Notes under the pieces: generated by a model
Database searches by the model: none
The model's input: the letters and a program-made list of their open reading frames with translations, nothing else
What the model was told of the DNA's origin: nothing
Position numbers and translations under genes: made by a program
Assembly: GCF_018499875.1 (NCBI RefSeq)
Contig: NZ_JAHBAY010000003.1
Coordinates: 1 to 64,000, forward strand
Length of the DNA stretch: 64,000 bases
Direction: 5' to 3'
DNA from: Kineosporia corallincola
Lineage (GTDB): Bacteria > Actinomycetota > Actinomycetes > Actinomycetales > Kineosporiaceae
Shown here: positions 1 to 9,029 of the stretch, piece after piece
How positions within the stretch are numbered: the first letter of the stretch is position 1
How the letters are laid out: each line of letters opens with the position of its first letter

Positions 1-135
1 GCCGCCCCCTTGGGCCGGGCCTCCCCCCCGCCGCCCCCCCCCCGCGCCGCCCCCCCCCCCCCCGGGGGGGGGCCCCCCCGCCCCCCGCCGGGCCGCCCCC
101 CCCCGCCCGGGGGGGCGGGGCCCCCCCCCGCCGCA
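1..135. other. Low-complexity C/G homopolymer edge
   Basis: Almost pure runs of C and G with no codon-like structure, joined abruptly to normal coding sequence at about position 136. The minus-strand rhamnosidase reading frame cannot be trusted inside it. It is best read as poor-quality sequence at a contig end rather than a biological repeat. Confidence 0.75.
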
Positions 136-1102
136 CCGGCTCGCCGGCGAACGGCACGAGCACCTCCGACGCGGCGTCCTCGGTGGCCACCGGCGTCCAT
201 GCGCTGTCGTCGAAACCGGCCGTGCTCCAGGCCGGATCGTGCCGGCGGGCGTCGAAGCGCTCGCCGATGAAGAGGTCGGACCAGACCCACGGCCCGTCGG
301 CGCTGACCACGTCGCCGCCCGAGGTGAGCACCTGACGACGGCCGTCGGCGGTGGTCAGGTGCAGCTGCCAGATCGCGCTGGTGCTGTCGCCGAACTGGGC
401 GCTCGACCCGGTGAGCCCGATCCGCCCGGCCCACCAGCCGTCGGCCAGGGCCACACCGAGCACGTTCTCGCCCACTGCGATCAGCCCGGTCACGTCGTAG
501 CACTGCACCGAGACGCGCGAGCCGTAGCTGTCCGAGCCCGGCGCCAGCACCTCGTCACCGGCCACCGTGCCGTTCACCCGCGCGGAGTAGACGCCACGGG
601 CGGTCATGAACAGCCGGGCCCGCACCACCGGGGCCGCCACGGTGAACCGCTGCCGCAGCAACCGGACCGGCCGCAGACGGTCGGCCACCGGGCCGGCCGG
701 ACGGCGGCCGGTGATCCAGTCCAGCATCGTCCAGCGCTCGGTGGTGGTGGCCCGGTCCTTCGGGGTGACCCACTGCGCGCGCCAGTCCTCCGGGCGCAGC
801 AACGCGGTGCCGAACCCGGCCGTGGCCCAGGAACTCACGGTGCCGGCCTGGTCGGTGATCCGCACCCGCCACTCGTAGTCGGTGTCGGATTCCAGCTCGG
901 CACCGGGCATCTCGACCAGATGACTCTCCCGGGAGACGACCCGGCCGCTGCTCGCGACCGGCCGGCCGGCCCGCAGCACCTCGATCTCGTAACCGGCCTG
1001 GGAACGGCCCGGAAGCCAGGACAGACGGGGACGGGAAGTGGCGACCGCCAGGGGGGTTCGCTGGTACTCGACCGACAGACCGGTGACCGGGGAATCGCTC
1101 AC
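1..1102 (-). CDS. Alpha-L-rhamnosidase, N-terminal part (partial)
   Basis: The GTG start at 1102 opens a minus-strand frame without stops to the damaged window edge; an upstream ATG at 1107 is followed at once by a stop. Residues near the start read EYQRTPLAVATSRPRLSWL, followed by GYEIEV and YEWRVRI, the usual N-terminal beta-domain of GH78 rhamnosidases. Further in are MTARGVYSARVNG and an ALADGWWAGRIG segment, typical of the rhamnosidase N-terminal lectin-like domain. The catalytic (alpha/alpha)6 domain would lie beyond the left edge and is not seen. The enzyme would release L-rhamnose from glycosides and so feed the catabolic genes at 2048-8075. No signal peptide is evident, so it is probably cytoplasmic. 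Family call is strong; completeness is unknown. Confidence 0.85.
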   Translation of the reverse strand, partial: MSDSPVTGLSVEYQRTPLAVATSRPRLSWLPGRSQAGYEIEVLRAGRPVASSGRVVSRESHLVEMPGAELESDTDYEWRVRITDQAGTVSSWATAGFGTALLRPEDWRAQWVTPKDRATTTERWTMLDWITGRRPAGPVADRLRPVRLLRQRFTVAAPVVRARLFMTARGVYSARVNGTVAGDEVLAPGSDSYGSRVSVQCYDVTGLIAVGENVLGVALADGWWAGRIGLTGSSAQFGDSTSAIWQLHLTTADGRRQVLTSGGDVVSADGPWVWSDLFIGERFDARRHDPAWSTAGFDDSAWTPVATEDAASEVLVPFAGEPVRRGGAPPPRAGGGGPAGGGGAPPRGGGGRRGGGAAGGRPGPRGR

Positions 1103-1165
1103 GACATGCTCCTTCGCATCCGTCCTCACTGGTGCCCGGCAACCGAAAGTACCTGGCTTCCCGCG

Positions 1166-1187
1166 AAAAGGGAACGCGTTCGGTTTT
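1166..1187. promoter_or_regulatory. Imperfect palindrome in divergent rhamnosidase/TetR intergenic region
   Basis: A 22-bp inverted repeat centred between 1176 and 1177: AAAA, two mismatched positions, then GAACG/CGTTC, mirrored to TTTT. It sits 64 bp before the rhamnosidase start and 34 bp before the TetR start, where an autoregulatory TetR operator would be expected. Binding is inferred only. Confidence 0.45.
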
Positions 1188-1220
1188 CACAGGAACCCGC
1201 TGGTCACCTACCCTGAGCGG

Positions 1221-1844
1221 ATGAGTGAGCCACGCCGACGTGGGAGCTACGCCGTGGGCCGGGAGCGCCGGGAAAGGATTCTCGACGCCGCCACCGAGCG
1301 ATTCGCCACCTCCGGGTACACCAGCACCTCGATGGCGCGAATAGCGAAGGATGTCGGGATCTCCACCACCGGCCTGGTGCACCACTTCCCGACCAAGCAG
1401 CACCTGCTGCTGGCCGTCGCGGACCGGCGTTTCGACAGTGCGGGGGTGGTGGCCGGGCCGGCGACGAGCGCGGACGGCGAGCAGCTGATCCGCTCGCTCC
1501 AGTCGATCACCCGGCATTTCCTCGACCAGCCGGGCTTGATCGAACTGTTCGTGGCACTCAGCGCCGAGGCGGCGGACCCCTCCAGCGCCGCGCACGAGCT
1601 GTTCGCGGCGCGCTACGAGCGCATCATCGACGACATCGCCGGGCGCTTCCGGGCGTGCGCCCGCGGCGGTTCGTTCCGCGCCGACGTGGACTACGACGCG
1701 ATCGCCCGGGAGGTGGTCGCGGTGTCGGACGGCATGCAGCTCCAGTGGGTGCTCTCCGGCCGCCGCACCGACCTGGCGGGCGACAGCGAGAGGTACCTGA
1801 GCCGCCTGGCCCAGGCCCTTCGTCCTTCCCCGCCTCCTGCGTGA
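1221..1844 (+). CDS. TetR-family transcriptional regulator
   Basis: A 207-residue protein starting at the ATG at 1221. The N-terminal helix-turn-helix is clear: RERILDAATERFATSGY, then SMARIAKDVGISTTGLVHHF, the standard TetR DNA-binding region at residues about 15-65. The C-terminal ligand domain resembles the TetR_C_6 type and contains the usual ALSAEA segment. It is transcribed divergently from the rhamnosidase, so it probably controls uptake or hydrolysis of rhamnosides and itself. The palindrome at 1166-1187 is the likely site. Its stop codon is the first three bases of a second, different operator (1842-1853). Ligand unknown. Confidence 0.85.
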   Translation: MSEPRRRGSYAVGRERRERILDAATERFATSGYTSTSMARIAKDVGISTTGLVHHFPTKQHLLLAVADRRFDSAGVVAGPATSADGEQLIRSLQSITRHFLDQPGLIELFVALSAEAADPSSAAHELFAARYERIIDDIAGRFRACARGGSFRADVDYDAIAREVVAVSDGMQLQWVLSGRRTDLAGDSERYLSRLAQALRPSPPPA

Positions 1845-1853
1845 GACGTTTCA
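1842..1853. promoter_or_regulatory. LacI-type operator, site 1 (TGAGACGTTTCA)
   Basis: A 12-bp near-palindrome differing by one base from the perfect site at 2014-2025. It overlaps the TetR stop codon. Two matching sites about 172 bp apart before rhaI suggest a looping LacI-family repressor; no LacI gene lies in this window. Confidence 0.5.
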
Positions 1854-1868
1854 GCAGGCACCACGAAC

Positions 1869-1905
1869 GGACGACGGGGAGCTGCGCCGCACGCCCCCGT
1901 CGTCC
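1869..1905 (+). terminator. Terminator after TetR gene (GGACGACG family)
   Basis: Stem GGACGACGGGG (1869-1879) pairs perfectly with CCCCGTCGTCC (1895-1905) around a 15-nt loop, 25 bp after the TetR stop. It belongs to the shared-stem terminator family found at many gene ends in this window. Confidence 0.65.
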
Positions 1906-2013
1906 CCCGTTCTGCAGCTTGCCGGGACAGGTTCACCCGACCGCCCACCGATAGCCCGGGAATCCTCGGCCGAGGACACTGGATGGTCCCGGCCCGGCCG
2001 TGCTACGTTCTGA

Positions 2014-2025
2014 TGAAACGTTTCA
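2014..2025. promoter_or_regulatory. LacI-type operator, site 2 (TGAAACGTTTCA)
   Basis: A perfect 12-bp palindrome ending 22 bp before the rhaI start, placed to block the promoter or early elongation. The sequence is of the type bound by LacI-family sugar repressors in actinomycetes. Substrate control by rhamnose is inferred from the adjacent operon. Confidence 0.6.
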
Positions 2026-2047
2026 ACGAGGAACGGACAACGCCGTC

Positions 2048-3211
2048 ATGACACAATTTCCGGACGTCGCGCCCCAGCTCGCGCAGCAGGCGATCGAGCT
2101 CCCCTCCTGGGCCTTCGGCAACTCCGGCACCCGCTTCAAGGTCTTCGGCTCCGCCGGCACCGCCCGCGACCCGTTCGAGAAGATCGCCGACGCCGCGCAG
2201 GTGCACCAGTACACCGGCCTGTCCCCCAGCGTCGCCCTCCACATCCCCTGGGACCGGGTGGAGTCGTTCGCCGACCTGCGAAAGCACGCTGAAGACCTGG
2301 GCGTTCAGCTCGGTACCATCAATTCCAACACCTTCCAGGACGACGAGTACAAGCTCGGCGCCCTGACCCACACCGACGCGAAGATCCGGCAGCGGGCCAT
2401 CGACCACCACTTCGAGTGCATCGACGTGATGAACGAGACCGGCAGCCGCGACCTGAAGATCTGGCTCGCCGAGGGCACCAACTACCCGGGCCAGGGCGAC
2501 CTGCGCGGCCGCCAGGACCGGCTGGCCGAGTCGCTGGCCACGATCTATCAGCGGATCGGCGAGAACCAGCGCCTGGTGCTCGAATACAAGTTCTTCGAGC
2601 CCGCCTTCTATCACACCGACGTGCCGGACTGGGGCACCAGCTACACCCAGGTGGCCGCGCTCGGCGAGCGCGCCGTGGTCTGCCTCGACACCGGTCACCA
2701 CGCCCCGGGCACGAACATCGAGTTCATCGTGATGCAGCTGCTGCGCCTGTCGAAACTCGGCTCGTTCGACTTCAACTCGCGGTTCTACGCGGACGACGAC
2801 CTGATCGTCGGCGCGGCCGACCCGTTCCAGCTGTTCCGCATCCTGTTCGAGGTGATCCGGGGCGGCGGCTACGGCAACCCGGACGTCGCCTTCATGCTCG
2901 ACCAGTGCCACAACATCGAGCAGAAGATCCCCGGCCAGATCCGCTCCGTACTCAACGTGCAGGAGATGACGGCCCGGGCCCTGCTGGTGGACACCCAGGC
3001 ACTGGCCGCGGCGCAGGAGGCCGGCGAGGTGCTCGCCGCCAACCAGATCTTCATGGACGCCTTCTACACCGACGTGCGTGGTGACCTGGCCGCCTGGCGG
3101 GAGACCCGGGGCCTGCCGGCCGACCCGATGAAGGCCTACCTGGAATCCGGTTACCAGCAGCAGATCGAGGGCGACCGCGTCGGCGGGGCCCAGGCCAGCT
3201 GGGGCGCCTGA
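2048..3211 (+). CDS. rhaI: L-rhamnose isomerase
   Basis: The 387-residue product starts at ATG 2048 behind GAGGAACGG. It converts L-rhamnose to L-rhamnulose, the first step of the phosphorylating pathway. The sequence has the xylose-isomerase-like TIM barrel of the Pseudomonas stutzeri type: HIPWD, VLEYKFFEPAFYHTDVPDW, VCLDTGHHAPGTN and FDFNSRFYADDDL, which carry the metal-binding Glu, Asp and His residues. Length agrees with the short bacterial RhaI class rather than the larger E. coli RhaA. It heads the operon with rhaD, rhaB and lldD, directly downstream of two operator palindromes. The pathway assignment is supported by all neighbours. Confidence 0.92.
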   Translation: MTQFPDVAPQLAQQAIELPSWAFGNSGTRFKVFGSAGTARDPFEKIADAAQVHQYTGLSPSVALHIPWDRVESFADLRKHAEDLGVQLGTINSNTFQDDEYKLGALTHTDAKIRQRAIDHHFECIDVMNETGSRDLKIWLAEGTNYPGQGDLRGRQDRLAESLATIYQRIGENQRLVLEYKFFEPAFYHTDVPDWGTSYTQVAALGERAVVCLDTGHHAPGTNIEFIVMQLLRLSKLGSFDFNSRFYADDDLIVGAADPFQLFRILFEVIRGGGYGNPDVAFMLDQCHNIEQKIPGQIRSVLNVQEMTARALLVDTQALAAAQEAGEVLAANQIFMDAFYTDVRGDLAAWRETRGLPADPMKAYLESGYQQQIEGDRVGGAQASWGA

Positions 3212-3292
3212 ACCCCGCCCCTCTCGTAACAGCATGTCTTCCAACGTCGTTCAGCCCGACAGCCCATCCGAACCACCGACGAAGGACCACGT

Positions 3293-5329
3293 ATGACGAA
3301 CGAGACCGTCGCCGCGCTCATCGCCCGCAGCAACCGCCTCGGCGCAGACCCGAAGAACACGAACTACGCCGGTGGCAACACCTCGGCCAAGGGCAGCGAG
3401 ACCGACCCCGTCACGGGGCAGCCGGTCGAGCTGCTCTGGGTCAAGGGCTCGGGCGGTGACCTCGGCACCCTCACCGAAAAGGGCCTGGCCGCCCTGCGTC
3501 TGGACCGGATGAAGGCTCTGGTCGATGTCTACCCCGGCATCGACCGCGAGGACGAGATGGTCGCGGCGTTCGACTTCTGCCTGCACGGCAAGGGCGGCGC
3601 CGCACCCTCGATCGACACCGCCATGCACGGCCTGGTCGACGCCGCGCACGTCGACCACCTGCACCCGGACAGCGGCATCGCGATCGCCACCGCCGCCGAC
3701 GGTGAGGAACTCACCCGGAAGATCTTCGGCGACAAGGTGGTCTGGGTTCCCTGGCGCCGTCCGGGTTTCCAGCTCGGCCTGGACATCGCCGCGATCAAGG
3801 CGGCCAACCCGCAGGCGATCGGCACCGTCCTGGGCGGCCACGGCATCACCGCGTGGGGCGACACCAGCGAGGAGTCCGAGCGCAACTCGCTGTGGATCAT
3901 CTCCACGGCCGCCGAGTACATCGAGAAGAACGGCTCGGCACAGCCTTTCGGTGGCGTGCGGGCGGGTTACGAGGCCCTGCCGGCCGACCAGCGCCGGGCC
4001 AGGGCGGCCGCGCTGGCCGCCACCGTGCGCGGCATCGCCAGCCGGGACAAGCGGCAGGTGGGTCACTTCACCGACTCCGACGTGGTGCTCGACTTCCTGG
4101 CCAGTGAGCGGGCGCCCGAGCTGGCCGCCCTGGGCACCAGCTGCCCGGACCACTTCCTGCGCACCAAGGTCAAGCCGCTGATCCTCGACCTGCCGGCCAC
4201 CGCGAGCGTCGAGGAGAGCATCACCCGGCTGAAGGAACTCCACGAGGAGTACCGCGCCGACTACACCGCCTACTACGAGAAGCACGCCGACGAGAACAGC
4301 CCCGCCATCCGCGGCGCGGACCCGCTGATCGTGCTGATCCCGGGTGTCGGCATGTTCAGCTACGGCGCCAACAAGCAGACCGCGCGGGTGGCGGGCGAGT
4401 TCTACGTCAACGCCATCAACGTGATGCGCGGCGCCGAGTCGCTGTCCACCTACACCCCGATCTCGGACGCGGAGAAGTTCCGCATCGAGTACTGGGCGCT
4501 GGAGGAGGCCAAGCTCCGGCGGATGCCGAGGCCGAAGTCGCACGCCGGGCGGATCGCGCTGGTCACCGGCGCTGCCTCCGGCATCGGCAAGGCGATCGCC
4601 GAGCGCCTGGCCGCCGAGGGCGCCTGCGTCGTGATCGCCGACCTCGACCTGGCCAAGGCGCAGGCCGCGGCGGCCGAGATCGGCAACAGCGACGTGGCGA
4701 TCGGGGTGGCCGCGAACGTCGCCTCCGGCGAGGCCGTCCAGGCCGCCGTGGACGAGGCCCTGCTCGCCTTCGGCGGTGTCGACCTGGTGGTCAACAACGC
4801 CGGCCTGTCGCTGTCCAAGCCGCTGCTGGAGACCACCGAGGCGGACTGGGACCTCCAGCACGACGTGATGGCCAAGGGCTCGTTCCTGGTGTCGAAGGCC
4901 GCGGCCAAGGTGCTGATCGAGCAGGGCCTGGGCGGCGACATCATCTACATCTCCTCCAAGAACAGCGTTTTCGCCGGCCCGAACAACATCGCCTACTCCG
5001 CCACCAAGGCCGACCAGGCCCACCAGGTGCGGCTGCTGGCGGTCGAGCTGGGCGCGTACGGCGTGCGCGTGAACGGCGTCAACCCGGACGGGGTGGTGCG
5101 CGGTTCCGGCATCTTCGCCTCCGGCTGGGGCGCCAACCGCGCGGCGACGTACGGGGTCAAGGAGGAGGACCTCGGCCAGTTCTACGCCAACCGCACCATT
5201 CTCAAGCGGGAGGTGCTCCCGGAGCACGTAGCCGACGCGGTGTACGTGCTGACCGGCTCCGAGCTGAGCCGCACCACCGGGCTGCACATCCCGGTGGACT
5301 CCGGCGTCGCCGCGGCGTTCCTGCGCTAG
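3293..5329 (+). CDS. rhaD: Bifunctional rhamnulose-1-phosphate aldolase / L-lactaldehyde dehydrogenase
   Basis: A 678-residue fusion. Residues 1-400 form a class II aldolase/adducin domain; a zinc-type histidine cluster AHVDHLHPDSG begins near residue 118. Residues 415-678 form a short-chain dehydrogenase with the cofactor motif TGAASGIG near 425, NNAG, ISSKNS and the catalytic pair Y568/K572 in YSATK. The aldolase half would split rhamnulose-1-phosphate to dihydroxyacetone phosphate and L-lactaldehyde; the dehydrogenase half would oxidise the aldehyde to L-lactate. The fusion is known in actinomycetes and Bacillus (RhaEW). Start is ATG 3293, 81 bp after rhaI. The next genes, rhaB and lldD, supply its substrate and consume its product. 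Confidence 0.92.
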   Translation: MTNETVAALIARSNRLGADPKNTNYAGGNTSAKGSETDPVTGQPVELLWVKGSGGDLGTLTEKGLAALRLDRMKALVDVYPGIDREDEMVAAFDFCLHGKGGAAPSIDTAMHGLVDAAHVDHLHPDSGIAIATAADGEELTRKIFGDKVVWVPWRRPGFQLGLDIAAIKAANPQAIGTVLGGHGITAWGDTSEESERNSLWIISTAAEYIEKNGSAQPFGGVRAGYEALPADQRRARAAALAATVRGIASRDKRQVGHFTDSDVVLDFLASERAPELAALGTSCPDHFLRTKVKPLILDLPATASVEESITRLKELHEEYRADYTAYYEKHADENSPAIRGADPLIVLIPGVGMFSYGANKQTARVAGEFYVNAINVMRGAESLSTYTPISDAEKFRIEYWALEEAKLRRMPRPKSHAGRIALVTGAASGIGKAIAERLAAEGACVVIADLDLAKAQAAAAEIGNSDVAIGVAANVASGEAVQAAVDEALLAFGGVDLVVNNAGLSLSKPLLETTEADWDLQHDVMAKGSFLVSKAAAKVLIEQGLGGDIIYISSKNSVFAGPNNIAYSATKADQAHQVRLLAVELGAYGVRVNGVNPDGVVRGSGIFASGWGANRAATYGVKEEDLGQFYANRTILKREVLPEHVADAVYVLTGSELSRTTGLHIPVDSGVAAAFLR

Positions 5330-5344
5330 AGCACGCCAACGACC

Positions 5345-5369
5345 GGCCGGGCCCAGCACGGGCCCGGCC
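5345..5369 (+). other. Intercistronic hairpin between rhaD and rhaB
   Basis: GGCCGGGCCC (5345-5354) pairs with GGGCCCGGCC (5360-5369) around a 5-nt loop, with no T tract. It could damp read-through or stabilise the upstream message. Not a strong terminator. Confidence 0.45.
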
Positions 5370-5388
5370 CCATGGAAGGGCAGTCAAG

Positions 5389-6816
5389 GTGAGCAACGCC
5401 GGTACAGTCGCCGCCGTCGATCTCGGTGCCACCAGTGGACGCGTGATCCTCGGGACCGTGGGGGACGGGACGCTGCGCATGCGGCACGTCGCCCGGTTCC
5501 CCAACGACCCCGTCCAGCTGGGTGATGGCCTGCACTGGAACATCCTGGAGCTGTACCGGCAGGTGGTGGGTGGCCTGGCCGCCGCCCGGGAGCAGGCCGA
5601 CGTGCTCAGCGTCGGGATCGACTCCTGGGCGGTGGACTACGGCCTGCTGCGCGGCGGTGAGCTCCTCGGCGTGCCGCACCACTACCGGGACGCCCGTACC
5701 GCCGCCGGCGTGGCCGCCGTCCACGCCCGGTTCGGGCCGGCCGAACTGTTCCGCCGCAACGGTCTTCAGCACCTGCCCTTCAACACCGTGTTCCAGCTGG
5801 CCTGCGAGGGCGGGACGGGGCGGCTCGGCCTGGCCGATCGTCTGCTGCTGATTCCCGACCTGCTCGGGTACTGGCTCACCGGCGCCGAGGTGGCCGAGCG
5901 CACCAACGCCTCCACCACCGGCCTGCTCGACCCGCGCACCGGAACCTGGGACGACGAACTGCTCGCGGCGCTGGGCATTCCGGCGCAGCTGCTGCCGGGT
6001 CTGGTCGATGCCGGAACCCCGGTGGGCAAGCTCACCGGCAGCGCCGCGAGCCTGGTCGGCTCGCCGCTGGAGGTGGTCACGGTCGGCTCGCACGACACCG
6101 CCTCGGCGGTGGTCGCGGTGCCGGACACCGGCCGCGACTTCGCCTACATCTCCTGCGGCACCTGGGGTCTGGTCGGCCTGGAGCTGGACGCCCCGGTGCT
6201 GACCGACGCCGCCCGCGAGGCCAACTTCACCAACGAGGGCGGTGTCGACGGCCGGATCCGGTTCCTGCACAACGTGATGGGCCTGTGGCTGCTGTCGGAG
6301 TCGGTGCGCACGTGGGACCGCGGCGCGAACAGCAGCCAGCGTTCCAGCAACCTGGAGCAGTTGCTGGCCGAGGCCGAGCAGGCACCGGCTCCGGCCGCGG
6401 TGTTCGACGTCGACGACGAGCGGTTCATGGCCCCGGGCGACATCCCGGCCCGGATCGCCGCCTGGTACGCCGAGCACCACCTGCCGGCGCCGGCCACTCC
6501 CCCGCAGTTCGCCCGGGCCATCATCGAGAGCCTGGCCCAGGCCTTCGCCGACACCGTGCACAACGCCGCCCGGATCGCCGGCCACCCGGTGACCGTGATC
6601 CACCTGGTCGGGGGTGGCGCGCAGAACAAGCTGCTGTGCCAGGCCACCGCCGACCGCAGCGGGCTGCCCGTGCTGGCCGGCCCGGTCGAGGCCACCGCCA
6701 TCGGCAACATCCTGGTCCAGGCCCGCGCCGCCGGGCTGATCGACGGCGGGCTGACCCGGATGCGAGAGTTGGTCAGTCAGGCCTTCACACCCGTCCGCTA
6801 CGAACCCCGATTCTGA
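5389..6816 (+). CDS. rhaB: Rhamnulokinase (FGGY family)
   Basis: A 475-residue sugar kinase starting at GTG 5389, preceded by AAGG. It phosphorylates L-rhamnulose to L-rhamnulose-1-phosphate. The N-terminal phosphate-binding loop reads [13 protein letters not shown]. The catalytic acidic residue of the family lies in [14 protein letters not shown]. The C-terminal half has SCGTWGLVG and [17 protein letters not shown] followed by PVEATAIGN, the RhaB signature of the FGGY C-terminal domain. Length is normal for RhaB. It lies between the aldolase fusion and the lactate dehydrogenase in one transcription unit. Confidence 0.92.
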   Translation: MSNAGTVAAVDLGATSGRVILGTVGDGTLRMRHVARFPNDPVQLGDGLHWNILELYRQVVGGLAAAREQADVLSVGIDSWAVDYGLLRGGELLGVPHHYRDARTAAGVAAVHARFGPAELFRRNGLQHLPFNTVFQLACEGGTGRLGLADRLLLIPDLLGYWLTGAEVAERTNASTTGLLDPRTGTWDDELLAALGIPAQLLPGLVDAGTPVGKLTGSAASLVGSPLEVVTVGSHDTASAVVAVPDTGRDFAYISCGTWGLVGLELDAPVLTDAAREANFTNEGGVDGRIRFLHNVMGLWLLSESVRTWDRGANSSQRSSNLEQLLAEAEQAPAPAAVFDVDDERFMAPGDIPARIAAWYAEHHLPAPATPPQFARAIIESLAQAFADTVHNAARIAGHPVTVIHLVGGGAQNKLLCQATADRSGLPVLAGPVEATAIGNILVQARAAGLIDGGLTRMRELVSQAFTPVRYEPRF

Positions 6817-6836
6817 GTTTTCCCGAGGAGCACGTC

Positions 6837-8075
6837 GTGGTGCAACGCCAGTTCCCGAAGGCCGCCGAGGTCTTCGAGCTCATGCAGTTCAAGAAGCCCG
6901 AGTTCAACGGCCGCAAACGCCGCCTCGACAAGGCGCTGACCATCTACGACCTGCGCACGATCGCGAAACGGCGCACGCCCCGCGCCGCGTTCGACTACAC
7001 CGACGGCGCGGCCGAGGGCGAGCTGTCGCTCGACCGCGCCCGCAAGGCCTTCGAAGACGTCGAGTTCCACCCCGAGGTGCTGCGCGACGTGGCCCGGGTG
7101 GACACCTCCACCACGGTCTTCGGCGGCGCCTCGGCCCTGCCGTTCGGCATCGCCCCCACCGGTTTCACCCGGCTGATGCAGACCGAGGGCGAGGTGGCCG
7201 GGGCCGGTGCCGCCGGCGCCGCGGGCATCCCGTTCTGCCTGTCCACGCTCGGCACCACCTCGATCGAGGGCGTGCGGGACGCGAACCCCTCGGGCCGCAA
7301 CTGGTTCCAGCTGTACGTGATGAAGCAGCGGGATATCTCCTACGGCCTGGTCGAGCGGGCCGCGCAGAACGGCTTCGACACGCTGTTCTTCACCGTCGAC
7401 ACCCCGGTGGCCGGGGCCCGGCTGCGCGACAAGCGCAACGGCTTCTCCATCCCGCCGCAGATCACCCTCGGCACGGTCGTCAATGCCATCCCCCGGCCGT
7501 GGTGGTGGTACGACTTCCTGACCACCCCGAAGCTGGAGTTCGCGTCGTTGTCGTCCACCGGCGGCACGGTGGGCGAGCTGCTCGACTTCGCGATGGACCC
7601 CACCATCAGCTACGAGGACCTGCGCATCATCCGCGAGATGTGGCCCGGCAAGATCGCGATCAAGGGTGTCCAGACCGTCGAGGACGCGCGCAGACTGGCC
7701 GGTCTCGGCGTCGACGGCATCGTGCTGTCCAACCACGGCGGCCGTCAGCTCGACCGCGCGCCCATCCCCTTCCACCTGCTGCCCGACGTGGTGCGCGAGG
7801 TCGGCCAGGACGTCGAGGTGGTCGTCGACACCGGCATCATGAACGGCGCCGACATCGTCGCCTCCATCGCCCTGGGCGCGAAGTTCACCCTGGTCGGCCG
7901 GGCCTATCTGTACGGCCTGATGGCCGGCGGCCGGGAGGGCGTGGACAAGATGATCGAGATCCTCTCCGACCAGATCGTGCGCACCATGAAGCTTCTCGGC
8001 GCGCACTCGCTGGAAGAGCTCACCCCCCAGCACGTCACCCAGCTGGAGCGTCTGGGCCCGATCCGCCGCGGCTGA
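6837..8075 (+). CDS. lldD: FMN-dependent L-lactate dehydrogenase
   Basis: A 412-residue alpha-hydroxy-acid oxidase family flavoprotein that oxidises L-lactate to pyruvate. Two adjacent GTG codons (6837, 6840) follow GAGGAG at 6825-6830; either could start it. Characteristic segments are [34 protein letters not shown], the FMN-binding [12 protein letters not shown] and the active-site [12 protein letters not shown], whose His is the catalytic base and Arg binds the carboxylate. It ends the rhamnose operon and removes the L-lactate made by the RhaD dehydrogenase domain. Such coupling of lldD to rhamnose genes fits the pathway; a general respiratory role is also possible. Confidence 0.9.
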   Translation: MVQRQFPKAAEVFELMQFKKPEFNGRKRRLDKALTIYDLRTIAKRRTPRAAFDYTDGAAEGELSLDRARKAFEDVEFHPEVLRDVARVDTSTTVFGGASALPFGIAPTGFTRLMQTEGEVAGAGAAGAAGIPFCLSTLGTTSIEGVRDANPSGRNWFQLYVMKQRDISYGLVERAAQNGFDTLFFTVDTPVAGARLRDKRNGFSIPPQITLGTVVNAIPRPWWWYDFLTTPKLEFASLSSTGGTVGELLDFAMDPTISYEDLRIIREMWPGKIAIKGVQTVEDARRLAGLGVDGIVLSNHGGRQLDRAPIPFHLLPDVVREVGQDVEVVVDTGIMNGADIVASIALGAKFTLVGRAYLYGLMAGGREGVDKMIEILSDQIVRTMKLLGAHSLEELTPQHVTQLERLGPIRRG

Positions 8076-8082
8076 GTCCTCT

Positions 8083-8120
8083 GCCGTGGTTCCCCCGTCC
8101 GGAAACCGGGGAACCACGGC
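8083..8120 (+). terminator. Terminator after lldD
   Basis: GCCGTGGTTCCCC (8083-8095) pairs with GGGGAACCACGGC (8108-8120): a 13-bp perfect stem with a 12-nt loop, starting 8 bp after the lldD stop. It ends only 11 bp before the next start codon, so it may also shape that gene's 5' leader. Confidence 0.7.
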
Positions 8121-8131
8121 AGAATGGACGA

Positions 8132-8977
8132 ATGAGCGTCGTCATCGAAGACCGCCGCATCCCCGGGCCGCACGGTGAAATACCGCTGCGGCTCTACACT
8201 CCCGATTCCGCGCCGCCGACCGTGAACCTGGTCTGGGCGCACGGCGGCGCGTTCGCCGTCGGCGACCTTGACATGCCCGAGAGCGACTGGGTGGCCCGGC
8301 AACTGGCCGACCGCGGAATCCGGGTGGTGGCCGTGGACTACCGCCTCGCCCCTGTGCCCCGGAGCCTGGCCGTCCAGCTGGAGGGGCAGCACGGCGGTGA
8401 CACCGGCAGCCACTACCCCGTCGCCTCCGAAGAGGTCACCGCCGTCTTCTCCTGGGCTGTGCACGCTTTCGGCGGCACCTGGGCGCTCGGCGGGGCCAGC
8501 GCCGGGGCCGACCTGGCCGCCGGGGCCACCCTGCGCCTGCGCGACGCCGGGGGCCGGCTGCCGGCCGGCCTGCTGCTGGCCTACCCGATCGTGCACGCCG
8601 AGCTGCCACCGCTGACGGCCGAACTGGCGCACCAGGCCGCGAGTCTGCCCGGCCGGTCCGCGTTCCCGCCCGACACCGTGCTCGCGATGAACCTGAACTA
8701 TGTGCGGGATCCGGCCCTGCTGCGTGAACCCTACGCCTTCCCCGGAGGTCACGACTTGACCGGCCTGCCACCGGTGTTCATCGTCAATTCCGACGCCGAC
8801 ACGCTGCGCGCGTCCGGCCAGCAGTTCGCCGCGGAACTCGCCCTGGCCGGCACCGACGTCACGGTGGTGCGCGAGAAAGGCACCCAGCACGGGCATCTCA
8901 ATCTCCCGGACGATCCGGCGGCAACCCGCAGCATCGCCCGCATGGCCACCTGGCTGCTCTCCCCCACCCTGAACTGA
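8132..8977 (+). CDS. Alpha/beta hydrolase (HSL-type esterase)
   Basis: A 281-residue cytoplasmic esterase of the alpha/beta-hydrolase fold-3 (hormone-sensitive lipase) family. The oxyanion motif HGGAFAVGD is near residue 40, the nucleophile elbow is GGASAGADLA, the catalytic Asp is probably in FIVNSDADTLR, and the His is in GTQHGHLN. The ATG at 8132 is chosen because the nearer upstream ATG at 8124 runs into a stop after three codons. A terminator separates it from lldD. It might remove acyl groups from acetylated rhamnosides, but nothing in the sequence shows its substrate. Confidence 0.8.
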   Translation: MSVVIEDRRIPGPHGEIPLRLYTPDSAPPTVNLVWAHGGAFAVGDLDMPESDWVARQLADRGIRVVAVDYRLAPVPRSLAVQLEGQHGGDTGSHYPVASEEVTAVFSWAVHAFGGTWALGGASAGADLAAGATLRLRDAGGRLPAGLLLAYPIVHAELPPLTAELAHQAASLPGRSAFPPDTVLAMNLNYVRDPALLREPYAFPGGHDLTGLPPVFIVNSDADTLRASGQQFAAELALAGTDVTVVREKGTQHGHLNLPDDPAATRSIARMATWLLSPTLN

Positions 8978-8986
8978 CCTCAAACC

Positions 8987-9026
8987 GAGGACGACGCCGG
9001 GCCCGTCACGGCCCGGCGTCGTCCTC
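8987..9026 (+). terminator. Terminator after esterase gene (GGACGACG family)
   Basis: GAGGACGACGCCGGGC (8987-9002) pairs perfectly over 16 bp with GCCCGGCGTCGTCCTC (9011-9026), followed by AGTTTTGCC. Loop of 8 nt. A strong intrinsic terminator. Confidence 0.85.
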
Positions 9027-9029
9027 AGT

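Noticed and set aside
239-1216. A 325-residue plus-strand frame over the rhamnosidase
   Set aside because: Shadow composition, antisense to the recognisable GH78 N-terminal domain.
3251-5359. A 702-residue minus-strand open frame
   Set aside because: It is a shadow of the aldolase/dehydrogenase fusion; no start site or motif.
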